DNA of 64,000 nt from Flagellimonas flava (GCF_900129665.1 NZ_FQWL01000004.1:124001-188000), one strand, 5' to 3'; positions 24,719 to 34,100 are shown, counted from the stretch's first letter. Made by a program: numbers and translations. The notes: generated by a model from the sequence alone, not told the origin.

Positions 24719-25579
24719 ATGAATCTAGTTGTCGTTGGAGTAGGTTTGATTGGAGGATCCTTTGCCAAGGATGTTAAGAAATTATATCCTAATGCTGCCA
24801 TTGCTGGAATTGACAAGAGTGAGACGCATTTGGAAGAGGCTCTAAATTTGGGAATCATAGACCAAAAGGGCGACTATGGTACTTTATCCAATGCGGACCT
24901 TGTCTTTGTAAGCATCCCGGTAAACGCTTTGGTTCTGGAATTGCCCAAAATACTGGATGCCGTCGGAGATGACACCGTTGTGGTGGATGCAGGTTCCACT
25001 AAAAACTTGATTTGTGAAGTGGTGGAAAATCACCCCAAAAGAAGGAACTTCTTGGCCTGTCATCCCATCGCGGGAACCGAATTTTCAGGACCTTCCGCAG
25101 CCATTAATGGACTGTACGAGGGAAAAACCAATATCATTTGTGAGGTAGAGAAGACAGCATTTAAATTACAGGAAAGAGCTTTGGAGATTTTTCAGCAACT
25201 GAAAATGCGAATTCGGTATATGAACCCACAAGCCCACGACAAGCATATCGCCTACGTATCTCATTTATCACATATCAGCTCCTTTATGTTGGGAAAGACA
25301 GTTATTGAAAAAGAAAAAAATGAGCGTGATATTTTTGATCTCGCGGGCAGTGGTTTTGAAAGCACTGTGCGTTTGGCCAAAAGTTCCCCAGATATGTGGA
25401 CTCCCATTTTTGAACAAAATAAGGCCAATGTGGTCGAATCCTTAGAGGAGTACATTCAAAATCTGGAACAATTTAAGGAACTACTATTGGGGAACGCCTA
25501 CGAGGATGTATATCAGGAAATGAACAATACCAACAGAATAAAACAAATATTAAAAGGAATACCACTTACAAAAAAATAG
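24719..25579 (+). CDS. tyrA: Prephenate dehydrogenase
   Basis: Oxidatively decarboxylates prephenate to 4-hydroxyphenylpyruvate for tyrosine. The ATG at 24719, one base after the aminotransferase stop, gives MNLVVVGVGLIGGSFAKD with the NAD-binding GxGxxG directly at the N-terminus; a TTG at 24704 is possible but less natural. SRP-like HPIAGTEFSG carries the catalytic His, and HDKHIAYVSHLSH the substrate site. 286 residues, no ACT or chorismate mutase fusion, which is supplied by the next gene. Confidence 0.92.
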   Translation: MNLVVVGVGLIGGSFAKDVKKLYPNAAIAGIDKSETHLEEALNLGIIDQKGDYGTLSNADLVFVSIPVNALVLELPKILDAVGDDTVVVDAGSTKNLICEVVENHPKRRNFLACHPIAGTEFSGPSAAINGLYEGKTNIICEVEKTAFKLQERALEIFQQLKMRIRYMNPQAHDKHIAYVSHLSHISSFMLGKTVIEKEKNERDIFDLAGSGFESTVRLAKSSPDMWTPIFEQNKANVVESLEEYIQNLEQFKELLLGNAYEDVYQEMNNTNRIKQILKGIPLTKK

Positions 25580-25587
25580 CATGTATT

Positions 25588-26670
25588 ATGGAGAACAATA
25601 AGCAAATGAGAAAATGGTTGGATGACATGAATCTGCCCCACCCTCTAGTAATAGCCGGTCCGTGCAGTGCGGAAACTGAAGATCAGGTGCTGAAAATAGC
25701 ACATGACCTAAAAGATACAGATGTCAACTATTACCGAGCTGGGATTTGGAAGCCGAGAACCAGACCAGGAAATTTTGAAGGCGTGGGTGCTATAGGATTG
25801 AAGTGGTTGCAAAAGGTGAAGGAAGAGACAGGTCTTAAAACTGCTACGGAAGTCGCTAATAGGAACCATGTAGATTTGGCCTTGGAACACGATGTGGACT
25901 TATTATGGATCGGAGCTCGGTCCACCGTTAGCCCATTCATTGTTCAGGAGATTGCAGATGCCTTGGAGGGAACCGATAAAATTGTACTCATTAAAAACCC
26001 GGTGAATCCTGATTTATCGTTGTGGCTTGGTGCTGTTGAGCGATTGGCATCTTCGAACATAAAAAAACTGGGGGTAATCCATAGAGGGTTTTCTACTTAC
26101 GAAAAAACCAAATACAGAAATATTCCGGAGTGGCAGCTGGCGATTGAATTACAGTCCAAATTTCCTGATTTGCCGATCATCAATGATCCTAGCCACATTA
26201 CGGGTAAGCGCGATATGATTTTTGATGTATCCCAGACTGCTTTGGACCTGAATTTTGATGGATTGATGATCGAGACCCATCATGATCCGGATAGTGCCTG
26301 GAGTGATGCTGCGCAACAAGTAACCCCAAGTCGTTTGGTACAAATCATGCAAGATTTGCGAATTAGGAAAGAAACTGATGCCGAGGCGGAGTACAACAGC
26401 AAATTGAGCAATCTCAGAGCCCAAATTGATGTGATCGATAACCAATTGATCGATATTCTGGGAAAACGTATGAAGGTTTCGGATGGAATAGGAGAGCTCA
26501 AAAAACAGAAAAATGTTGCGGTACTTCAGACCAATCGATGGAACGCTATTTTGGGCAAAATGATCTTGGAAGGTGAATCCAAAGGATTGAGCGAGGAATT
26601 TGTGCTTAGAATGTTCAAAGCCATTCACCAAGAATCCATAAATCATCAGGAAAAGGTTATTAACGCTTAG
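25588..26670 (+). CDS. Bifunctional DAHP synthase / chorismate mutase
   Basis: 360 residues. Residues ~1-265 are a type I-beta 3-deoxy-7-phosphoheptulonate synthase (VIAGPCSAETEDQ, YRAGIWKPRTRPGNFEG, IHRGFSTYEKTKYRN, NDPSHITGKRD), the entry step of the shikimate pathway. Residues ~270-360 are an AroQ-type chorismate mutase (LRAQIDVIDNQLIDILGKRM). The mutase domain gives prephenate for pheA and tyrA upstream and can act as the feedback sensor of the synthase. Last gene of the attenuated operon, 8 bp after tyrA. Confidence 0.94.
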   Translation: MENNKQMRKWLDDMNLPHPLVIAGPCSAETEDQVLKIAHDLKDTDVNYYRAGIWKPRTRPGNFEGVGAIGLKWLQKVKEETGLKTATEVANRNHVDLALEHDVDLLWIGARSTVSPFIVQEIADALEGTDKIVLIKNPVNPDLSLWLGAVERLASSNIKKLGVIHRGFSTYEKTKYRNIPEWQLAIELQSKFPDLPIINDPSHITGKRDMIFDVSQTALDLNFDGLMIETHHDPDSAWSDAAQQVTPSRLVQIMQDLRIRKETDAEAEYNSKLSNLRAQIDVIDNQLIDILGKRMKVSDGIGELKKQKNVAVLQTNRWNAILGKMILEGESKGLSEEFVLRMFKAIHQESINHQEKVINA

Positions 26671-26689
26671 AAGCTAGACATTTAAATAG

Positions 26690-26730
26690 AATGCCATTTG
26701 GAACAAATTTGGTTTCAAATGGCATTTTTT
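26690..26730 (+). terminator. Intrinsic terminator of the aromatic operon
   Basis: ATGCCATTTG (26691-26700) is perfectly complementary to CAAATGGCAT (26716-26725), extended by one A-T pair, with a 15-base loop and a T6 tract at 26725-26730. It lies 20 bases after the DAHP synthase stop codon. Confidence 0.85.
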
Positions 26731-26791
26731 ATGAAATAAAGTGTAACATTATAGTAATTGATACCTCTTTAAAAAAACTAAATACACTACT

Positions 26792-27469
26792 ATGAAAAAT
26801 CTAGCTATACTTTGTTTTTCACTTTTTGCATCCATGGCTTTTTCACAGCGTATGATTGATACTGAGGTCGGGGACTTTAATAAGATTAAGGTTTTCGATT
26901 TGATCGAGGTAAATTTGATTCAGTCTGAGGACGAAAACAGAATCGTCATAAAGGGGCGAAATGTGGATGATATCATTTGGATGAACCGTGATGGGGTGTT
27001 AAAGCTGCGCATGAAATTGGACAAAAAATTCCTTGGGGAGGATACCATGATCGAGGTGTACTATACCGACCTTGATGTTATCGACGGAAATGAAGGAGCT
27101 CGAATCACCTGCAACGAATTGGTGAACAAAAGCAAAATTGAGCTGCGTGCCCAGGAAGGAGCTAAAATCCATATCGGAATGGACGTGGATTATGCGGAAA
27201 TTCGAGCAGTTACAGGAGGAATTGTGGAAGCGTCTGGATTGGCCAAAAATCAATCCATCGTATTAAATACTGGAGGGATTTTTGAAGGACGCGCTTTAAG
27301 AACTGAAAAAACCGATGTAAAGATTTCAGCGGGGGGGGAGGCAGATGTTTTTGCTTCGGACCAAGTCGATATCAATGTCAAGGCTGGAGGTGATGTCCAT
27401 GTTTATGGCAAACCTAAAAGGGTCTTCAAGAATACCTTTGCGGGTGGACGAATCTATGTTGTTGATTAA
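26792..27469 (+). CDS. GIN-domain (DUF2807) secreted protein
   Basis: 225 residues with a signal peptide (MKNLAILCFSLFASMAFSQ) and a DUF2807 domain: FNKIKVFDLIEVNLIQSEDENRIVI followed by stacked beta-strands (IELRAQEGAKIHI, KTDVKISAGGEADVFASDQVDINVKAGGDVHVYG) that look like a small beta-helix. Envelope localisation expected. It is monocistronic and lies between two terminators. Related in type to the lipoprotein at 9342. Confidence 0.87.
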   Translation: MKNLAILCFSLFASMAFSQRMIDTEVGDFNKIKVFDLIEVNLIQSEDENRIVIKGRNVDDIIWMNRDGVLKLRMKLDKKFLGEDTMIEVYYTDLDVIDGNEGARITCNELVNKSKIELRAQEGAKIHIGMDVDYAEIRAVTGGIVEASGLAKNQSIVLNTGGIFEGRALRTEKTDVKISAGGEADVFASDQVDINVKAGGDVHVYGKPKRVFKNTFAGGRIYVVD

Positions 27470-27482
27470 CAACAGACAGAAA

Positions 27483-27518
27483 TAAAAAAAGCCCGTGTTC
27501 ACATCACGAGCTTTTTTT
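27483..27518. terminator. Bidirectional terminator between convergent genes
   Basis: AGCCCGTG (27490-27497) pairs with CACGAGCT (27505-27512) with one mismatch, flanked by A7 on the left and T7 on the right, so it can stop transcription from the DUF2807 gene and from the minus-strand gene at 27532. Confidence 0.75.
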
Positions 27519-27531
27519 ATCGGCTAATTCA

Positions 27532-27972
27532 TCATTTTTTGAAAATGTAACGGGTGATAAAAATACCTTGGCTGTCATCCTCTCCGCCATCACTTTCCAC
27601 AGCACTGTTCACAAAGGCCAACTCCCATCCGTTTGCGATCATGTCATTGATCATTGAGGAAATAACCGCGTCATTCGCAGCTATATTTTGGAAACGAATA
27701 CCTCCAAGGTTAAAGAAGTTGAGTAGTTTGGTTTCCTCAAAATTCTTTACCCGAATGTCCCCTCTTTTAGACTTATTTCTGGTATTGTCATCGTTGGTCT
27801 GAACGCTGGTATACTCCTTGTAATCACGTTCCTCCAAGGCGTTGATGATTCTAGATCTGCCCAGTCCACTGGAGATAATCGATTCCACACTGGTGATTAC
27901 TTTATACTCTTGTGCCTGTAGGCTTAAACTTGCGGTGAATAAAAATCCTGCAACTAATAAAACTTTCTTCAT
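27532..27972 (-). CDS. Secreted protein with DUF4177-like C-terminus, tandem paralogue 1
   Basis: 146 residues with a signal peptide ending near Gln21 (FTASLSLQAQ). The end MINDMIANGWELAFV...GIFITRYIFKK resembles the GWELV...YIFKR pattern of DUF4177 proteins. Mature part about 82% identical to the next gene at 28086 (23 differences in about 125 positions by eye), so the pair arose by tandem duplication. Secreted or periplasmic; function unknown. Confidence 0.8.
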   Translation of the reverse strand: MKKVLLVAGFLFTASLSLQAQEYKVITSVESIISSGLGRSRIINALEERDYKEYTSVQTNDDNTRNKSKRGDIRVKNFEETKLLNFFNLGGIRFQNIAANDAVISSMINDMIANGWELAFVNSAVESDGGEDDSQGIFITRYIFKK

Positions 27973-28034
27973 AATGTTTTCTGTTTAATACACTAGAAGG
28001 ACAAGAGAAAATGTCAAGGGGTTGCATAGGACGC

Positions 28035-28066
28035 AAAAAAAAGCCCTTTGAGAACTCAAAGGGCTT
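28035..28066 (-). terminator. Intrinsic terminator of the minus-strand gene at 28086
   Basis: Reading the minus strand, AAGCCCTTTGAG and CTCAAAGGGCTT (28041-28052 and 28055-28066) form a stem of about 11 pairs followed by a T8 tract (A run at 28035-28042 on the plus strand). It separates the two paralogues into independent transcripts. Confidence 0.85.
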
Positions 28067-28085
28067 AAAGTTATTAGGGTGAAAT

Positions 28086-28526
28086 CTATTTTCTAAAAAT
28101 GTATCGGGTTATGAATATACCTTTTCCATCTCCTTTTCCACCTTCACTTTCCACAGCACTTGTTACAAATGCCAATTCCCATCCGTTTGCGATCATATCA
28201 TTGATCATGGAAGTAAGTAAGGCATCATTCGCAGCGATATTTTGGAAACGTATACCGCCAATATTGTAAAAGTTCAACAATTTGGTTTCCTCAAAGTTCT
28301 TTACCCGAATCTCTCCTCTTTTGGATTTGTTCCTTGTGTTGTCCTCCTCAGTCTGTACGCTGGTGTACTCTCTGTAGTCCTTGTCCTCCAAGGCATTTAC
28401 GATTCTAGATCGTCCCAATCCGTTGGGAACAATGGATTCCACACTGGTGATGACTTTGTACTGTTGTGCATTCGTTTCAAATACTGCTGCAAGTGCGATG
28501 ACTGCGATAAAAAAGATTTTTTTCAT
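28086..28526 (-). CDS. Secreted protein with DUF4177-like C-terminus, tandem paralogue 2
   Basis: 146 residues, signal peptide ending ...AAVFETNAQ. The mature sequence keeps the same blocks as its neighbour (YKVITSVESI, GLGRSRI, NKSKRG, IAANDA, MINDMIANGWELAFV). A TATCTTTG -7-like element on the minus strand (28564-28571) lies upstream, so it has its own promoter. Most differences between the copies fall in the signal peptide and in the acidic loop before the last strand. Function unknown. Confidence 0.8.
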   Translation of the reverse strand: MKKIFFIAVIALAAVFETNAQQYKVITSVESIVPNGLGRSRIVNALEDKDYREYTSVQTEEDNTRNKSKRGEIRVKNFEETKLLNFYNIGGIRFQNIAANDALLTSMINDMIANGWELAFVTSAVESEGGKGDGKGIFITRYIFRK

Positions 28527-28624
28527 AATTATGATTGGATTATAGTTAAAAACAAACTGTTCACAAAGATATACGCACTAAAGCGTGGATTATTGTTTCT
28601 TTGTAGAGAAAATTTTAACAAATA

Positions 28625-29575
28625 GTGCAAGGCATAGTTTATAAATCTACCGGAAGTTGGTACACCGTAAGAACGGAGGACGGTAGTTTTTATGAATGCC
28701 GTATTAAAGGGAAGTTCAGAATTAAGGGTATTAAAAGCACAAATCCCATTGCGGTTGGGGATGAAGTGGTTTTTGATTTGACCAAAGTGGGAGATGAATC
28801 GGTTGCGATCATTTCCGAGATAAAGCCCCGTAAGAACTACATCATTCGAAAATCGGTAAAGCTTTCCAAGCAAACGCATATTATAGCGGCAAATTTAGAT
28901 CAGGTCTTTCTGCTCATTACCTTGAACAATCCACCCACCTTTACAAGTTTCATCGATAGGTTTTTAGTTACTGCGGAAGCCTACGACATTCCCGTGGTAT
29001 TGCTGTTCAACAAAATGGATGTATACGATAAGGATGAAATGGTCGAGGTGGAATATTTGGTAAACCTATATAGGGAAATAGGATATCATTGCTTGGAAAT
29101 AGCAGCCAAAGAATGGGAAAATGTGGAAGCCGTAAGGGATTTGATGAAGGATAGGGTGAGCATGTTTGCGGGACATTCCGGGGTGGGTAAATCCACTTTG
29201 GTGAACGCACTTGAACCAGGACTTAAGCTAAAAACTGCTGAAATCTCTGAGCAACACCTGCAAGGGCAACATACTACCACTTTTGCAGAGATGTACGATC
29301 TTTCCTTTGGAGCCAGGATAATTGATACCCCAGGGATTAAGGGATTCGGAATTGTGGATATGGAGGAAGATGAGATTGGGGACTATTTTCCAGAGTTTTT
29401 CCGATTAAAATCGGAATGCAAATTCAACAATTGTCTGCACATGGATGAGCCCAAATGCGCAGTAAAAAATGCTTTGGAAAACAATGAAATTGCGTGGAGT
29501 AGGTACCGCAGTTATATACAGATGATTACCGGTGAAGAAGAGAATTACAGAACCGACATATATAAAGAAAACTAG
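28625..29575 (+). CDS. rsgA: Ribosome small subunit-dependent GTPase A
   Basis: 316 residues of the circularly permuted GTPase family that helps mature the 30S subunit. N-terminal OB fold (MQGIVYKSTGSWYTV), G4 NKMD, G1 GHSGVGKST, G3 DTPGIKGFG in permuted order, and a C-terminal zinc site (C-x5-C-x-H-x5-C in ECKFNNCLHMDEPKC). Start codon GTG. dtd begins at the next base, so the genes are coupled. Confidence 0.95.
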   Translation: MQGIVYKSTGSWYTVRTEDGSFYECRIKGKFRIKGIKSTNPIAVGDEVVFDLTKVGDESVAIISEIKPRKNYIIRKSVKLSKQTHIIAANLDQVFLLITLNNPPTFTSFIDRFLVTAEAYDIPVVLLFNKMDVYDKDEMVEVEYLVNLYREIGYHCLEIAAKEWENVEAVRDLMKDRVSMFAGHSGVGKSTLVNALEPGLKLKTAEISEQHLQGQHTTTFAEMYDLSFGARIIDTPGIKGFGIVDMEEDEIGDYFPEFFRLKSECKFNNCLHMDEPKCAVKNALENNEIAWSRYRSYIQMITGEEENYRTDIYKEN

Positions 29576-30028
29576 ATGAGAGCGGTTATCCAAAGGGTTA
29601 GTAGGGCCAGTGTTACGGTTAATGACGAGTTGGTTTCCAGCATCCAAAACGGACTGTTGGTACTGCTGGGAATTGAAGCGTCAGATACGGAGGATGATAT
29701 TTCTTGGCTTTCCAAAAAGGTGGTCAATCTTCGCGTTTTTAATGATGAACAAGAGGTAATGAACCGCTCTATTTTAGATGAAAATGGCGAAATGATTATT
29801 GTGAGCCAGTTTACACTGCATGCACAGACCAAAAAGGGAAACAGACCCTCTTATATCAAGGCCGCTAAACCTGAGTTTGCCATTCCCATGTACGAACGCT
29901 TTGTTACCAAAGTTGAGCTGGACTTGGGAAAAAAAGTGGGAACGGGAGTATTTGGTGCTGATATGAAAGTGGACTTACTCAACGATGGTCCAGTTACCAT
30001 TTGGATTGATACTAAAAACAAGGAATAA
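29576..30028 (+). CDS. dtd: D-aminoacyl-tRNA deacylase
   Basis: 150 residues, the normal length. Carries SQFTLHAQTKKGNRPSY (the SQFTL motif with catalytic Thr) and the NDGPVTIW cross-subunit motif. It removes D-amino acids (and glycine) mischarged on tRNA. It follows rsgA without a gap and overlaps the next gene by one base. Confidence 0.95.
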   Translation: MRAVIQRVSRASVTVNDELVSSIQNGLLVLLGIEASDTEDDISWLSKKVVNLRVFNDEQEVMNRSILDENGEMIIVSQFTLHAQTKKGNRPSYIKAAKPEFAIPMYERFVTKVELDLGKKVGTGVFGADMKVDLLNDGPVTIWIDTKNKE

Positions 30029-30354
30029 TGAATATCTCAAACGCCCAAACAGCAGTGGACGAATGGATCAAGAACCATGGTGTCCGTTATTTTAATGAAC
30101 TTACCAATATGGCCCAGTTGACAGAGGAGGTCGGGGAGGTAGCCAGAATCATTGCAAGGCGCTATGGGGAACAAAGTGAAAAGGAATCCGATAAGGATAA
30201 AGACCTAGGGGAAGAGTTGGCCGATGTTTTGTTCGTTGTGCTCTGTCTTGCCAATCAGACCGGAGTGGACCTACAGGAAGCTTTTGACAGAAAATTGGAC
30301 CTAAAGACAAAACGAGACCACGACCGTCATCAGAATAACAAAAAGCTCAAATAA
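30028..30354 (+). CDS. MazG-like nucleotide pyrophosphohydrolase
   Basis: 108 residues. LTEEVGEVARIIARRYGE and DLGEELADVLFVVLCLANQTGVDL give the ExxE...ExxD magnesium-binding pattern of MazG/all-alpha NTP pyrophosphohydrolases, single-domain type. Likely house-cleaning of non-canonical NTPs. Overlaps dtd by one base. Confidence 0.88.
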   Translation: MNISNAQTAVDEWIKNHGVRYFNELTNMAQLTEEVGEVARIIARRYGEQSEKESDKDKDLGEELADVLFVVLCLANQTGVDLQEAFDRKLDLKTKRDHDRHQNNKKLK

Positions 30355-30391
30355 AGTTACACCTGAGCAGGTAGGTTAAGGGTGTTTTTTC

Positions 30392-30399
30392 TAGCTTTG
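30392..30399 (+). promoter_or_regulatory. -7 element of the aroA promoter
   Basis: TAGCTTTG matches TANNTTTG exactly. No convincing TTTG lies 19 bp upstream. Its position 25 bases before TTG 30424 argues for that start of aroA rather than GTG 30382. Confidence 0.45.
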
Positions 30400-30423
30400 G
30401 TCTTTCAACCAAATACCAAGGCA

Positions 30424-31653
30424 TTGAAACTCCAAATTTCCTATTCCAAGGATAAATTAATCCGGAAATCTATCAAAGTTACGGGCTCTAAAAGCGAGAC
30501 CAATAGATCTTTATTGCTCCAAGCCCTTTTCTCTGATATTAGCATAGAAAATCTATCCAACTCAGATGATGGAGAAGTGATGCAAAAAGGATTGGCTACA
30601 TCCAAAGGGGTTGTCGATATCCATCATGCGGGAACAGCGATGCGCTTTCTTACGGCGTATTTTGCCTCCCAAGAAGGGAAAGAAGTAGTGCTGACCGGTT
30701 CCCATCGTATGCAAGAACGACCTATCAAAGTTTTGGTAGAGGCACTTCGAGAACTCGGCGCTGAAATCACTTATGAAAAGAATGAGGGGTATCCTCCTAT
30801 AAAGATTAGGGGTAAAAAGCTTACTAATAATCAGGTTTCGCTTCCTGCTAATATCAGCAGCCAGTATATTTCTGCTTTGCTATTGATAGCACCAAGTTTG
30901 GAAAACGGACTGGAATTGGAGTTGGTGGGAAAGATTACCTCTGTGCCATACATCAAGATGACCCTTGGATTGTTGGATCACATTGGGGTGGAAACAGAAT
31001 TTGAGGGGAATCAAATCCGGGTTACGCCCAAAAAATCAATTGAAAAAACCACCCTGGTGGTGGAATCAGACTGGAGTTCTGCCAGCTATTTTTACAGTAT
31101 TGTGGCCTTGGCGGATGTGGGCACGGAAATCAAATTATCCTCTTATAAGGAAAATTCATTGCAGGGAGATAGTATTTTGGCCAAAGTTTACACTGATTTT
31201 GGAGTTGAAACTTCCTTTTCAGAACATCAAATAACCCTGTCCAAAGTACGGGAAAGCGAAGTTGACACCATAAGTTATGACTTGTCCAATGCACCTGATA
31301 TCGCGCAAACCATATCGGTAACCTGTTTTGGATTGGGGATGGGGTGCCGTCTCACGGGCTTACACACACTTCCTATAAAGGAAACAGATCGGTTGGCGGC
31401 CATGCAAACTGAATTACAAAAAGTTGGTGCTACCGTAGTCATTGATCATGAGAGCTTGACACTTCAACCCTCCAAGCCGATTGTATCCGGGGCTACTATT
31501 GATACTTATCATGACCATAGAATGGCCATGGCTTTTGGTCCTCTTGGGCTTAAAACCACTTTAATAGTAAATGATGCTGGAGTCGTTTCCAAATCCTACC
31601 CTGATTTTTGGAAGGACTTAAAAACCCTTGGTTTTAGTACCGAGGAATTGTAA
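30424..31653 (+). CDS. aroA: 3-phosphoshikimate 1-carboxyvinyltransferase (EPSP synthase)
   Basis: Adds enolpyruvate from PEP to shikimate 3-phosphate, the sixth shikimate-pathway step. KVTGSKSETNRSLLLQAL binds shikimate-3-phosphate and PEP; HAGTAMRFLTAYFA corresponds to the NAGTAxR motif with His replacing Asn; MQERPI and LPIKETDRLAAM are also present. The TTG at 30424 is preferred because it puts the family's short N-terminal strand directly before the SKS motif and lies after the -7 element; a GTG at 30382 gives 14 more residues. Belongs functionally with the aromatic operon at 22.7 kb but is separate from it. Confidence 0.9.
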   Translation: MKLQISYSKDKLIRKSIKVTGSKSETNRSLLLQALFSDISIENLSNSDDGEVMQKGLATSKGVVDIHHAGTAMRFLTAYFASQEGKEVVLTGSHRMQERPIKVLVEALRELGAEITYEKNEGYPPIKIRGKKLTNNQVSLPANISSQYISALLLIAPSLENGLELELVGKITSVPYIKMTLGLLDHIGVETEFEGNQIRVTPKKSIEKTTLVVESDWSSASYFYSIVALADVGTEIKLSSYKENSLQGDSILAKVYTDFGVETSFSEHQITLSKVRESEVDTISYDLSNAPDIAQTISVTCFGLGMGCRLTGLHTLPIKETDRLAAMQTELQKVGATVVIDHESLTLQPSKPIVSGATIDTYHDHRMAMAFGPLGLKTTLIVNDAGVVSKSYPDFWKDLKTLGFSTEEL

Positions 31654-31676
31654 TTGGCATTTAATCGTCAAATTAC

Positions 31677-31708
31677 TTGACATCCCCTATACCGAGATTG
31701 TATATTTG
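31677..31708 (+). promoter_or_regulatory. Promoter of queA
   Basis: TTG (31677-31679), 21 bp, then TATATTTG (31701-31708), an exact -7 consensus, 32 bases before the queA start. Confidence 0.5.
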
Positions 31709-31740
31709 CCCTCTTTTAAAAATATCCAAAAAAAGTCTAC

Positions 31741-32790
31741 ATGAAATTATCAAACTTCAACTTTGAATTACCTAAGGAACTATTGGCAGAATATCCCGCA
31801 GAAAACAGGGATGAATCCAAACTTATGGTGATTCACAGGGATACAGGAAAAATTGAACATAAAATGTTCAAAGACCTTATCAATTATTTTGATGAAGGAG
31901 ATGTAATGGTGCTGAACAATACCAAAGTGTTTCCTGCGAGACTTTATGGTAACAAAGAAAAGACAGGGGCCAGAATCGAAGTGTTCTTGTTGCGAGAATT
32001 GAACCAAGAACAACGTCTTTGGGATGTTCTAGTGGATCCGGCCAGAAAGATCAGGATTGGCAACAAACTTTATTTTGGTGAAGATGAAAGCCTGGTGGCT
32101 GAGGTAATCGATAATACAACCTCAAGAGGACGGACGCTTCGTTTTCTTTATGATGGTTCTTATACGGATTTCAGAAGAAAACTTAGGCAATTGGGCGAAA
32201 CACCATTGCCTAAATACATCAAGCGCGATGTGGAGCCCGAGGACGAGGAACGCTATCAGACCATTTACGCAAAATATGAAGGTGCTGTGGCAGCGCCAAC
32301 AGCTGGATTGCATTTTTCGAAGCATCTACTCAAAAGATTGGAGATCAAAGGTGTTGATTTTGCGGAAGTAACCCTTCACGTCGGATTGGGAACCTTCAAT
32401 CCTGTTGAGGTAGAAGACCTTTCCAAACATAAAATGGATAGCGAAGAATTGGTCATTGATGAAAAAGCGACCGAGGTGGTGAACAATGCCAAGCAAAGTA
32501 AGAGGCGTATTTGCGCAGTGGGTACCACGGTAATGCGAGGTTTGGAAAGTGCTGTTTCATCAGAACATACCTTAAATACGTTTGAGGGTTGGACCAACAA
32601 GTTCATTTTCCCTCCCTACGATTTCAGTATTGCCAATTGTATGATTACAAACTTCCATTTACCCAAGTCCACATTATTGATGATGGTTTCGGCATTTATT
32701 GGACATGATCTTATGAAAAAAGCATATAAACAAGCTATTTTGGAGCAATATCGCTTTTACTCTTATGGTGATGCCATGTTGATCATATAA
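31741..32790 (+). CDS. queA: S-adenosylmethionine:tRNA ribosyltransferase-isomerase
   Basis: 349 residues, full length. Transfers and isomerises the ribosyl part of SAM onto 7-aminomethyl-7-deazaguanine in tRNA to give epoxyqueuosine. Typical blocks: [54 protein letters not shown] and [16 protein letters not shown]. Monocistronic, with its own promoter and a terminator after it. Confidence 0.95.
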   Translation: MKLSNFNFELPKELLAEYPAENRDESKLMVIHRDTGKIEHKMFKDLINYFDEGDVMVLNNTKVFPARLYGNKEKTGARIEVFLLRELNQEQRLWDVLVDPARKIRIGNKLYFGEDESLVAEVIDNTTSRGRTLRFLYDGSYTDFRRKLRQLGETPLPKYIKRDVEPEDEERYQTIYAKYEGAVAAPTAGLHFSKHLLKRLEIKGVDFAEVTLHVGLGTFNPVEVEDLSKHKMDSEELVIDEKATEVVNNAKQSKRRICAVGTTVMRGLESAVSSEHTLNTFEGWTNKFIFPPYDFSIANCMITNFHLPKSTLLMMVSAFIGHDLMKKAYKQAILEQYRFYSYGDAMLII

Positions 32791-32820
32791 AACATACCTG
32801 CTTTGCAGGAAACAAAATAG

Positions 32821-32860
32821 AATCCCGTTAGGCTTTCATTGGCTCTTCGGGATTTTTTCT
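32821..32860 (+). terminator. Terminator after queA
   Basis: AATCCCG (32821-32827) pairs with CGGGATT (32848-32854), a 20-base loop, then a T6 tract. It lies only 17 bases before the rlmN start, with TATATTTA (32865-32872) after it as a possible -7 element for rlmN. Confidence 0.65.
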
Positions 32861-32876
32861 TGACTATATTTAGGCA

Positions 32877-33917
32877 GTGGAAAGAAAAAAAAAGGATATA
32901 CGGGCATTGACAAAGGATCAACTGAGGGATTTTTTTGTCGATCAGGGGGATAAGGCCTTTAGAGGTAACCAAGTATACGAATGGTTGTGGCAGAAATCCG
33001 CACATTCCTTTGATGCCATGACGAACATCTCCAAAGAGACCCGCAGTATGTTGGAAGAACATTTTGTGATCAACCATATCAAGGTGGATCAGATGCAGCG
33101 TAGTTCGGATGGGACCATTAAGAACGCTGTTCGCCTGCATGATGGACTGGTGGTCGAATCAGTTCTGATTCCCACTGAAACACGCACCACCGCCTGTGTT
33201 TCCAGTCAGGTGGGTTGTAGTTTGGACTGTAGATTTTGTGCTACGGCCAGACTAAAACGAATGCGGAACCTAAACCCCGATGAGATATATGATCAGGTGG
33301 TGGCCATTGATAACGAAAGTCGCTTATACTTTAACAGGCCATTGAGCAATATTGTGTTTATGGGCATGGGGGAACCTTTGATGAACTATAACAATGTGCT
33401 CAATGCCATAGAGAAAATCACCTCCCCGGAAGGTTTAGGAATGTCACCAAAACGTATCGTGGTGTCCACTTCTGGCGTGCCCAAGATGATCAAAAGAATG
33501 GCGGATGAAAAAGTGAAGTTTGGACTCGCAGTTTCACTGCATTCCGCTATAGATGAGGTCCGTACGTCCATTATGCCCTTTAATGCCACTTTTCCGCTTA
33601 AGGACCTAAGGGAAGCACTGGAATATTGGTATGCCCAAACTAAAAGTAGGATTACCTATGAATATGTGGTATGGAGCGGGATTAATGATACTAAAGAGGC
33701 AGTGGATGCATTGGTTAAATTTTGCAAATTCGCTCCGTCAAAAGTTAATATCATTGAGTACAACCCCATAGATGACGGAGAATTCCAACAGGCATCGGCC
33801 AAAGCAGTGGAAATGTACCAAAATATTCTTGAGCAAAACGGGATTACAGTTACCGTTAGACGTTCTCGTGGCAAGGACATTGATGCTGCCTGTGGGCAGT
33901 TGGCCAACAAACAATGA
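32877..33917 (+). CDS. rlmN: 23S rRNA (adenine-2503-C2)-methyltransferase
   Basis: A radical-SAM enzyme of 346 residues that methylates A2503 of 23S rRNA and A37 of some tRNAs. The CxxxCxxC cluster motif is in GCSLDCRFCAT, and the resolving Cys is the one in DAACGQL near the C-terminus. MGMGEPLMNYNNV and STSGVPKMI are also family signatures. Start codon GTG. Confidence 0.95.
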   Translation: MERKKKDIRALTKDQLRDFFVDQGDKAFRGNQVYEWLWQKSAHSFDAMTNISKETRSMLEEHFVINHIKVDQMQRSSDGTIKNAVRLHDGLVVESVLIPTETRTTACVSSQVGCSLDCRFCATARLKRMRNLNPDEIYDQVVAIDNESRLYFNRPLSNIVFMGMGEPLMNYNNVLNAIEKITSPEGLGMSPKRIVVSTSGVPKMIKRMADEKVKFGLAVSLHSAIDEVRTSIMPFNATFPLKDLREALEYWYAQTKSRITYEYVVWSGINDTKEAVDALVKFCKFAPSKVNIIEYNPIDDGEFQQASAKAVEMYQNILEQNGITVTVRRSRGKDIDAACGQLANKQ

Positions 33918-34100
33918 TCAATATTAAATTGTCAATGGCCATTAATCCATTGTAAATTGTTATCTGTTTATTGTACTATTTTCTTGGTAGTTTGCCGAAG
34001 CTTTAAACCACCCATCCTAAAACTCGGAATATCCAGTGATGAACTCTGGCATTTTCCCTACTTTTAGGCTTCCAAAATCAGATTAACTAAAGGCGTCGAA

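Noticed and set aside
26149..26646. 165-codon minus-strand frame in the DAHP synthase gene
   Set aside because: Shadow frame; the sense strand carries all enzyme motifs.
28625..28640. A leader peptide or riboswitch before rsgA
   Set aside because: The 98-bp spacer has no short frame with biased codons and no recognisable aptamer.
33918..34100. Possible small RNA in the rlmN to prenyl synthase spacer
   Set aside because: Only AT-rich, loosely repeated words (CAATGG, CCATTG); no stable hairpin plus T tract to support an RNA gene.
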